Assembly: GCA_030740135.1 (NCBI GenBank)
Contig: JASLXW010000177.1
Location: 1 to 7,941, forward strand
DNA: 7,941 nucleotides
DNA from: Nitrospinota bacterium
Lineage (GTDB): Bacteria > UBA8248 > JACPRG01
Reading direction: 5' to 3'
Shown piece after piece: positions 1 through 6,017 of the stretch. How positions within the stretch are numbered: the stretch's first letter is position 1; every line of letters starts with the position of its first letter. The notes under the pieces were generated by a model that ran no database searches, was not told where the DNA came from, and was given only the letters and a program-made list of their open reading frames with translations. The position numbers and the translations under genes were made by a program.

Positions 1-1243
1 ACGGCGGTGAAACCCGTTCGTAAATCCTTTCGAGACTCCCGAGCAGGTTCCGGGGGTTGAGGCTTTCTTTCGAGGTCCTCCCCGCGCCCACCGCGAGACG
101 GTGGGCGAGCGGGCGGGAGCGCAACACCCTCAACAGTCCCCCGGCGAAAGCCTCCGGTCCGGGATCGGTGACCACGTAGGCGTCGCGGCCGTGCGTCAGC
201 CCCCGGGCCGAATCCTCGCTCGCCACGATGGGCCGGGCCGCCGCGAGATAATTCAACAGCTTCATCGGATAGCCCGGACAGCGCAATCTCGGCAGCGCCA
301 GGACGGCGGCGTCCGACATCCATTCCCATTCCCGTTCAAAAGGCAGGCCGGTCAGGAACGTCACCCGTCCCTCGAGCCCCAGCCGCTCCATGCGTCTTTC
401 CCATGGCGACGGGTCGTTGTGCGTGACAATCCGTAGATGGGTCTTCCGCTCCGCGGCGGCAACGATCCGGAAGCTCCGCAGGAGCAGGTCCAGGTCTTGA
501 TAGGGATGGAGGTTTCCGGCGTACAGGACGTAAGGAGCGCCCCGCCCGCTTCCGCCGCCGGGAGGCCCGGGGTCCGGGTGAATCACAAACGGGGGAAGGC
601 AGGAGATTCGGTCGCTCCGCACGCCCATCCGCTGGAAGGTCCGGGCCGCCCTCGGGCTCAAGGCGATGCAGTGATCCGCCCGGGGGGGCAGCAGGCGGTC
701 CGCCGCAAGTCCAGCCCATTTCGACAGAAAGCGGACCGGTCCGGGCCGGTAGTAGGTCGGCAGCTCTTCACCAAGAAGGGTGTGGCTGTGATAGAGAACG
801 GGCGTGCGTGTCTGCCGGCGGACCCACAGCGCGGCCGCCAGCCCCTCAAAACTGTGGGCGTGGATCAGGTCGGCCCCCCGCCAGCGGACCACTTCTTCCA
901 AAAGACGGGCCAGCGCCGCGTCGAGGAGCGGCTTGACGGGGTGAAGACCGGGATGTTGGGCCGGGTACCTGAGCCCGGTGTTCACCCGATGAATCCGACA
1001 TCCCTCCGGACAGCGCCATTGAGCGTCCATCCCGAACGGGTATGTGACCAAATCGATCCGGTGGCCCCGGGCGGCCAGGCCGGTGATCAACTCTTGAATC
1101 AGGACCTGGGAGCCCTGTACGCCGGGAAAGGGGCAGGCCGCGGCCATGACGATCCGCCGCGGATTTTCCGCCCGGCCGACTTCGGGGGGGCGGCAATGCC
1201 CGTTTGAGGAAAACGCTCGAAGCAATAAAGCTGTCCGACCCAT
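1..1243 (-). CDS. GT4-family glycosyltransferase, C-terminal end cut by window edge
   Basis: Predicted cytoplasmic, GT-B fold, retaining glycosyltransferase that moves a sugar from a nucleotide-sugar onto a glycan or lipid-linked acceptor. The frame is open from 1243 to the left edge (414 codons, no stop), ending in a typical terminal helix (LERIYERVSPP), so only a few residues are probably missing. Visible: the N-terminal strand and Gly-rich loop RIVMAAACPFPGVQGSQ (about 30-46), a DLIHAHSF acceptor-domain motif (His128, His130), YHSHT (151-155), the start of the donor domain YVLYAGNL (238-245) and the nucleotide-sugar motif GYPMKLLNYLAAARPIVAS (K328, N331). The usual E-x7-E pair is not present; Pro and Asn occupy those places. 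The ATG at 1243 lies 8 nt after the previous stop, with GGAG 11 nt upstream. An in-frame GTG at 1255 overlaps that stop (GTGA). The ATG at 1147 would cut into the first beta strand. Family is clear, substrate is not. Confidence 0.93.
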   Translation of the reverse strand, partial: MGRTALLLRAFSSNGHCRPPEVGRAENPRRIVMAAACPFPGVQGSQVLIQELITGLAARGHRIDLVTYPFGMDAQWRCPEGCRIHRVNTGLRYPAQHPGLHPVKPLLDAALARLLEEVVRWRGADLIHAHSFEGLAAALWVRRQTRTPVLYHSHTLLGEELPTYYRPGPVRFLSKWAGLAADRLLPPRADHCIALSPRAARTFQRMGVRSDRISCLPPFVIHPDPGPPGGGSGRGAPYVLYAGNLHPYQDLDLLLRSFRIVAAAERKTHLRIVTHNDPSPWERRMERLGLEGRVTFLTGLPFEREWEWMSDAAVLALPRLRCPGYPMKLLNYLAAARPIVASEDSARGLTHGRDAYVVTDPGPEAFAGGLLRVLRSRPLAHRLAVGAGRTSKESLNPRNLLGSLERIYERVSPP

Positions 1244-1251
1244 CCGGTGGA

Positions 1252-3045
1252 TCACTCCAGGTATCCCAGGTCTCTGAGGCGTTCGGCGGTTTCCATTTCC
1301 CAATCGGGCCCGCCCGCGCCCATTGTAACGGATGTGAGATCCGCGTTGCGAACCGGGGGCTTGGGGGGGGACGGCTCCGAGGAAGGTCCTGGCGCGTCGA
1401 GCAGGGCGCTGAGAACCCGCCCTTCCATCGAAACGGCCGGCCGCTCGCCCAGGTGCGCCATCAGCGTCGGGGCGAAATCGGCGAGGTCCGCCCCGGGCTC
1501 ATATCGGCCCGGTCGCACGCCGGGGCCGGAAAAAACGAAGAACCCCTCGGGACGGTGCGTCCCGTTCATCCCCCGGCCCCTCGCGCCCGCGCGCTCGTCG
1601 GGACGAAGCTCACGGAACCAGGAGGTTTCGCCGCCGTCATCCCCCGGCCCCTCCCCGCTTGTCAGGAAGGAATAGGAATAACCCTGCGCGGACGCCGCTT
1701 CGTTCGGGTGCGGGTCTCGCTCCAGTGCCGGCTCGAGGACCACGTCGGGGAAGCGATCCACGTACGGGCCGGAATAGACCTCCTCACGCCGGGCCGCCCG
1801 GTTAAAAATCCGTTCTCCCGTCCTGGGATCCCGAAGCGATTCCGCCGACCGGATGATATTGTCCCGCAGGGGTTCATACTCACCCGGCGGGAGGATGCCC
1901 TCGGGATCGCGTCCGCGCAGGTTCGCCCAAACGCCGGGGAAGGAGCTCATCTCTTCGGAGAAGGCCGCGGTCCGGGCGAAGTCGATGCCGCCGAATCGGA
2001 TGCGGGATTCGATGGCCCCGGCCAGCTCGCGGCCCCGGCGGCGGAAGACGGACTGTTTCAAGCCCCGCGGGACGTGGCTCAGACCGAAGCGCCTGACCCG
2101 CCTCAAAGCCCGGTCCCGGACGGTGAAATTCCGGAACGTGAGCCAGCCCTCCCGTTCAAGCCAGCGGTTCAGGCGCACCACGCCGTTGCCGGCCCCGCCC
2201 GCGCCGTGATCGGAGACGAGGAGGACGGACGCGTCGCGGGGGCCCGTTTTGATCAGCCTGCCGATGGAGGCGTCGACCCGCCGGTAAACCTCCCCGATGA
2301 ATCCCCCGTGCCTTGCCGCCTCCGGACTATCCCGGCCGGAGAACCTCGGGGAGGCCGGGTCGTGGAACATCCAGAAATGGTGGCAGGCGGTGTCCGTCTG
2401 GCCGAAGACCATCGCGAAGAGGTCCCAATCCTCCCGTCCCAGAATGTATTCCGCCACGCGGGTTTGTTGTTCGAGCGAATCGAGGATCTCCCCCTTCGCC
2501 CGGTCGTGCCACCCTTCGTCCACGTGGTCCTCTCCGCACGCGGAGAAGCGATAGGGGCCGACGGCCCGGGTGATTTCTTCGAAATAGGAGACGGGCAGGA
2601 CAAACCCCCGGTCCCACCGGTAGGCCAGGGGCGAGTCGAAGCCGCTGACCATGACCCCGTTCAGGCGCTCGGGGGGATGCGTCGCCGGCATCCCGATGAC
2701 GGCCACGCGCCGGCCCGTCCGGCTGAGCAGACTCCAGAGCGACGGCGCGCCCTCCCCCCGGTCCCGTGCGCCGGCGAAGCGGAGGGCGTATTTCCCGGGC
2801 TCGCGGATCAGGAAGTCCGCCAAGCCGTGGCGGCCGGGTCCGACCCCGGTCATGAACGTCGTCCAGGCCGGGTAGGTGGAAGGGGGGACTGTCGAGCGCG
2901 CGACGCCGAAAGCCCCCCGGGCTATGAGGCGGGAGATGTTCGGCAATCTCCCCGCCGCCGCCCAGGGCTCGATCAAGTCGAGGGTCCCCGCGTCGACGCC
3001 GATGATCAGGACTTTTCGGGAGGACAATCTACTCTGGGGGCTCAA
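1252..3045 (-). CDS. AP-superfamily phosphohydrolase/phosphomutase (COG3379-like, type I phosphodiesterase fold), copy B
   Basis: A 597-residue metal-dependent hydrolase of the alkaline phosphatase superfamily, predicted to act on a phosphate mono- or diester. All expected active-site positions are visible: Asp18 in IIGVDAGT, the nucleophile Thr57 in STVPPSTYPAWTTFMTG, Asp218 and His222 in QTDTACHHFW, Asp279-His280 in LLVSDHGAGG, and His497 in NGTHRPEG. The PGRHG motif (70-74) follows the nucleophile. No signal peptide or membrane segment is seen; the first catalytic strand begins within about 10 residues, so it is probably cytoplasmic. Compared with its paralogue at 4144-5856 it carries an extra Gly/Asp-rich stretch at about 444-490. 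It ends in a Pro-rich linker (about 552-565) and the tail AERLRDLGYLE. The TTG at 3045 overlaps the preceding gene by 17 nt; a second TTG at 3027 (starting SSRKVLIIGVD) is equally possible, as neither has a strong ribosome binding site. Substrate unknown. Confidence 0.94.
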   Translation of the reverse strand: MSPQSRLSSRKVLIIGVDAGTLDLIEPWAAAGRLPNISRLIARGAFGVARSTVPPSTYPAWTTFMTGVGPGRHGLADFLIREPGKYALRFAGARDRGEGAPSLWSLLSRTGRRVAVIGMPATHPPERLNGVMVSGFDSPLAYRWDRGFVLPVSYFEEITRAVGPYRFSACGEDHVDEGWHDRAKGEILDSLEQQTRVAEYILGREDWDLFAMVFGQTDTACHHFWMFHDPASPRFSGRDSPEAARHGGFIGEVYRRVDASIGRLIKTGPRDASVLLVSDHGAGGAGNGVVRLNRWLEREGWLTFRNFTVRDRALRRVRRFGLSHVPRGLKQSVFRRRGRELAGAIESRIRFGGIDFARTAAFSEEMSSFPGVWANLRGRDPEGILPPGEYEPLRDNIIRSAESLRDPRTGERIFNRAARREEVYSGPYVDRFPDVVLEPALERDPHPNEAASAQGYSYSFLTSGEGPGDDGGETSWFRELRPDERAGARGRGMNGTHRPEGFFVFSGPGVRPGRYEPGADLADFAPTLMAHLGERPAVSMEGRVLSALLDAPGPSSEPSPPKPPVRNADLTSVTMGAGGPDWEMETAERLRDLGYLE

Positions 3046-4120
3046 CGTGGAGCGGGCTTGCGGCGGAGTCCGGCGGCGGGGCGAATGAAGAAAGGCGCTC
3101 CTCAGTGGAAGGGTCCCCTTTTCCGGACGGGTAACGGTGGGAGCGGATCATGAAGATCACCCCTCCGCCGAGGCTGATGAATTCACCCACCAAGAAACCC
3201 AGGAAGGCCAGGAGCGCGGCCGGCTCGGCGGCGATCCCCGTCCGGCTCAGGAAGAAGATGAACGTCCCTTCCCGCACGCCGATGCCCGCGATGGACAGGG
3301 GGATGATCGTCGCCGTGATCATGAGCGGCCCGGTGAACAGGATGGCCTTCAGGCTGACCTCGGTTTCCACCGACAGGGCGGTCCCATAGTACATCAGGGT
3401 TGTTCCCAGGTGGATGACGATCCCCAGGGCCATCGCCTGAAGGAGGAGTCCCCGCTGCCCTTTGTACACGGTGAGGGTTCTCACGAACCCGCCGATCTTC
3501 TCGGTCCACGCCCACTTCCCCCATCCTTTCAGGTCGGCGATTCGGCCGAAGATTCCCGGATGAAGGAGCACTCCCACCGAGACGGCCATCGGCAGGAGGA
3601 ATACGGCCAGGAGAATGCCGACGCCCCTCGGGCCGACAATTCGCGCCCCGGCCCCCGCCGTGACAAGGACCAGGAAAGACAGGGAGAACAGGCCGATCAC
3701 CTTGTCGACCAGAATGACGGAGATGGAAGAAGAGGTTTTCCCGGAATACCTGGCCAAGTCGTACGTACGATAAGCGTCGAGCCCGATGGTGCTGGGCAGG
3801 AATGTCCCGAAGAACCGGCCTTCCAGGAATGACGAGGCCAGGAACCGGAGCGGGACGTTCATCCCCTGCCCCCGCAACAGGACTTTCCAACGAAGGATGC
3901 TGGCAAAGACCCCGCAGGATTTGAAAAAGAGCGCGAGAAGCAGCCAAGCGGGAGACATGTGGGTTACCATCTCCCAGAACCGGCCAAGGTCCATCTGACT
4001 CAGGAGCCAGACCACCAGCGCAACGCTTACCAGTATTTTCAGTGCGAGGGCTATCTTGCCTTTCACGCGATTCGTCTCGGGTTCCCGCGGGGTTTCCGGC
4101 GTCACGGCCGGCGTTCGCAA
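3029..4120 (-). CDS. LPG-synthase-TM / YbhN (UPF0104) flippase-like integral membrane protein
   Basis: A 363-residue multi-pass inner-membrane protein of the family that includes the flippase domain of MprF and YbhN. Members are proposed to move lipids or lipid-linked intermediates across the membrane or to support their synthesis; this one's cargo is unknown. Hydrophobic segments are visible at about 23-40, 57-76, 130-155, 165-187, 226-246, 258-280 and 299-325. Family motifs are present: GRFFGTFLPSTIGLDAYRTY (101-120), ISVILVDKVIGL (133-144) and IPLSIAGIGVREGTF (273-287). There is no C-terminal aminoacyl-transferase domain, so it is not a full MprF. The tail from about 330 is polar and Pro/Ser-rich. 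The TTG at 4120 is chosen because GGGAG lies 8 nt upstream; a GTG at codon 19 is an alternative. It begins 23 nt after the previous gene's stop and overlaps the next gene by up to 17 nt, so it sits between two paralogous phosphohydrolases and is very likely co-translated with them. Confidence 0.93.
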   Translation of the reverse strand: MRTPAVTPETPREPETNRVKGKIALALKILVSVALVVWLLSQMDLGRFWEMVTHMSPAWLLLALFFKSCGVFASILRWKVLLRGQGMNVPLRFLASSFLEGRFFGTFLPSTIGLDAYRTYDLARYSGKTSSSISVILVDKVIGLFSLSFLVLVTAGAGARIVGPRGVGILLAVFLLPMAVSVGVLLHPGIFGRIADLKGWGKWAWTEKIGGFVRTLTVYKGQRGLLLQAMALGIVIHLGTTLMYYGTALSVETEVSLKAILFTGPLMITATIIPLSIAGIGVREGTFIFFLSRTGIAAEPAALLAFLGFLVGEFISLGGGVIFMIRSHRYPSGKGDPSTEERLSSFAPPPDSAASPLHVEPPE

Positions 4121-4137
4121 AGGGATTTCTCCCGGGT
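4108..4137 (-). promoter_or_regulatory. Ribosome binding site for the flippase-like gene
   Basis: On the minus strand the short spacer after the stop at 4144 contains GGGAGAAATCCCT directly before the TTG at 4120. The GGGAG core at the usual distance supports the TTG as start over the later in-frame GTG codons. The GGGA and TCCC parts could also pair with each other, which might partly mask the site. Confidence 0.5.
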
Positions 4138-4143
4138 TTCAGC

Positions 4144-5856
4144 CTATTCCAGATATCCCAGGTCTTTCAACCGCTCTTCGATGGCCGCGGATTCGGCGTC
4201 CGAGTAGGCGCTCTGCGCGGCCCCCGGGGCGGGTGCGTCTTCCGGGTCGGTCAGGTTTCCCCGCTCGATGGGGCGCGCGGCGAGGAGGTCCGGCTCGAAG
4301 AGCTCGGCGAGGACTTTGCCGTCCATCGATTCCGGAACCGGAAAACCCATGGCGTAGAGGACGGTCGGCGAGATGTCCGCGATGTCGGATCCCTCGACCC
4401 CCTTCCCCGGAGGCACGCCCGGCCCGCGGGCCATCAGGATGCCGTCCGGCCGGTGAAACCCGTTGGGTACGCTCAAACTGGAGTGGATAACCTCTCCGGC
4501 CCCGAACATCTGTCGGCCCAACACACTGTAGTTTCGGGCGGCAAAGATGAGGTCGGGGGCGTAATGGGTTTGGGGGCCGTGATAGACCTCCTCGCGGAAC
4601 TTGACCCAATCCACCAGACGCTCTCCGGTCTTCTCATCCCGAAGGTCCTCCAGGCGCTCCTTGATTTCCCGGCGAAGGGCCTCGTAGGCATCGCCGGGCG
4701 GCACGATCCCGAATCCCTCGCGCCGGACGTTGATGTAGATCCCCTGGGACGGAATACTCGGAAAGAAGGCCCGCGTCCGGTCCCAGTCGAGGGTCTCGTG
4801 AAGGTCGGTCACAAAGGCCGAGCGGCCCCGCCGCGCCCGCTTTCTCATCCGGCTCTGGATGAAGCCGGGGACGAGCGACCGGACCCATTTTACATCGTTC
4901 AGGGAAACCAGCTTGTAGAGCAGCTTCTTGCGGGAGGCGGCCTCTTTCCGGATGCGCAAAAGCCCCTGCCTCTCCAGCCAGGCGCTCACGTTGAACCAGG
5001 CGTCGGTGGGCCCGAAGCCGTGGTCCGACATGATGAGCAACAGGGTGTCCGAGGTCAGGCGGTCGAGGAGACGCCCCAGGAAATCGTCCATGAGGCGGTA
5101 ACAATCAGTGATCTTTCCCCGGAGCCGGTTGGCCATGGCGCTCCCGTAGAGGCCGCAATCGGGGTCCAGATATTTCCAGAAAAAGTGCTGGAGCCGGTCC
5201 GCGAGAATGAAGACGCCCATGAAAAAATCCCAGGGTTTGTGGTCCATCAGGTAGAAGAACGCCTTCTCCCGCTGTAGGAAGGCGTGAGAAACCACATCCA
5301 TAAAGCTCAGCGCGTCCTGATAGCTTTCCGCTTCGTATTTCGGCAGGTCGATGTCGGGGACGTAGTCCCCGATGGCCGCGAGGAGCTCGAGTTTGAGGCC
5401 GGATGGATAGGAGAATTCGGCCTCAGGCCCGGGCGTCAGCATGCCCGAGATCATGCAGCCGTCAAGCGGCTCGGGCGGATATGTGATGGGTACGTTTAGG
5501 ATGGCGGTTTTCCTCCCGACCTTGTTGAGCCTGTGCCAAAGGCGGGGCGCCTTGACGGAAGAGAGCGTGATGAGCGGCCGTTCCGGGTGGAGCAGGGGGG
5601 ATTCCCGGAAATCGTAGATGCCGTGCTTACCGGGATTGACTCCCGTGAAACACGTTGTCCAGGCTGTTGGGGTCGTGGGCGGGACGGTCGAGGCCAGAGG
5701 CCCGATGGCCCCCTCCGCGCGCACCTTGGCGAAATTCGGCAGGGTTCCATCGTCCATCCAGGGCTCAAGAAGGGAGAAAGTTCCCCCGTCAATACCCAGG
5801 AGAATGACCTTGGTTGCGGTGTTCAATCGCCAGTCTCGGATGAAGGATCGAGACAC
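4144..5856 (-). CDS. AP-superfamily phosphohydrolase/phosphomutase (COG3379-like, type I phosphodiesterase fold), copy A
   Basis: A 570-residue predicted metal-dependent phosphohydrolase or phosphomutase, paralogous to the protein at 1252-3045. Active-site positions seen: Asp23 in LLGIDGGTF, Thr62 as likely nucleophile in STVPPTTPTAWTTCFTG, the NPGKHGIYDF motif (74-83), Asp220 and His224 in LADRLQHFFW, Asp278-His279 in MSDHGFGPTD, and His468 in NGFHRPDG. The catalytic fold starts about 15 residues from the N-terminus and no signal peptide or membrane helix is visible, so a cytoplasmic location is inferred. A basic stretch lies at about 337-345 (RMRKRARRGR), which could contact membrane lipid. 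It ends with an Ala/Pro/Ser linker and the tail EERLKDLGYLE. The longest start is GTG at 5856; a TTG at 5826 would remove ten residues, and neither has a convincing ribosome binding site. It is the first gene of the tight group and is followed after 23 nt by the flippase-like gene. Confidence 0.94.
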   Translation of the reverse strand: MSRSFIRDWRLNTATKVILLGIDGGTFSLLEPWMDDGTLPNFAKVRAEGAIGPLASTVPPTTPTAWTTCFTGVNPGKHGIYDFRESPLLHPERPLITLSSVKAPRLWHRLNKVGRKTAILNVPITYPPEPLDGCMISGMLTPGPEAEFSYPSGLKLELLAAIGDYVPDIDLPKYEAESYQDALSFMDVVSHAFLQREKAFFYLMDHKPWDFFMGVFILADRLQHFFWKYLDPDCGLYGSAMANRLRGKITDCYRLMDDFLGRLLDRLTSDTLLLIMSDHGFGPTDAWFNVSAWLERQGLLRIRKEAASRKKLLYKLVSLNDVKWVRSLVPGFIQSRMRKRARRGRSAFVTDLHETLDWDRTRAFFPSIPSQGIYINVRREGFGIVPPGDAYEALRREIKERLEDLRDEKTGERLVDWVKFREEVYHGPQTHYAPDLIFAARNYSVLGRQMFGAGEVIHSSLSVPNGFHRPDGILMARGPGVPPGKGVEGSDIADISPTVLYAMGFPVPESMDGKVLAELFEPDLLAARPIERGNLTDPEDAPAPGAAQSAYSDAESAAIEERLKDLGYLE

Positions 5857-6017
5857 AGAAATAGGGTCGCGCGTCTTCGGCGCGTAATTATTCTGATAAT
5901 TCGTCGGAATCCTTGTCGGGCTTCGACGATAATCCGTTGACGATTAAATTCAAAAAGGGAAGAACGGCGCATACAGGCGTCTGGAGTCGGTTATTCCGGT
6001 TGGGCCGTGCGAACACC
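5857..6017. other. Intergenic region, AT-richer, possible control region of the downstream operon
   Basis: This is the only real spacer in the window (161 bp), between the sulfatase-like stop and the start of the first phosphohydrolase. It contains a perfect AT inverted repeat, AATTAT-TCTG-ATAATT (5886-5901). It also has a small GC hairpin on the minus strand, CGCGC with loop CGAAGAC (5868-5884), 11 nt before the GTG start, and a repeated GACGAT 14 bp apart (5925-5944). No convincing -35/-10 pair, rho-independent terminator, RNA gene or coding frame was recognised. A promoter for the four-gene group is plausible from position only. Confidence 0.4.

Noticed and set aside
336..1207. Several short open frames on both strands in the left 1.2 kb, suggesting a broken gene
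   Set aside because: They are out-of-frame shadows. The true minus-strand frame is continuous from 1243 to the edge and gives an intact GT4 protein.
1204..3153. Plus-strand open frame of 649 codons, longer than the minus-strand gene it covers
   Set aside because: Its translation is rich in Pro, Arg and Gly with no recognisable motif, and it lies antisense to a gene with a full set of catalytic motifs. Long antisense frames are expected in high-GC coding DNA.
3029..4120. Complete MprF (lysyl-phosphatidylglycerol synthase)
   Set aside because: Only the membrane flippase-like part is present. There is no room for, and no trace of, the C-terminal aminoacyl-transferase domain.
4042..5277. Plus-strand open frame of 411 codons
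   Set aside because: Antisense shadow of phosphohydrolase A and the flippase-like gene; no domain motif, and composition typical of a shadow frame.
5940..6017. Rho-independent terminator after the sulfatase-like gene
   Set aside because: There is a short T run on the minus strand (CCCTTTTTG), but no stable GC stem directly before it; the nearby GCC-rich segments are direct rather than inverted repeats.
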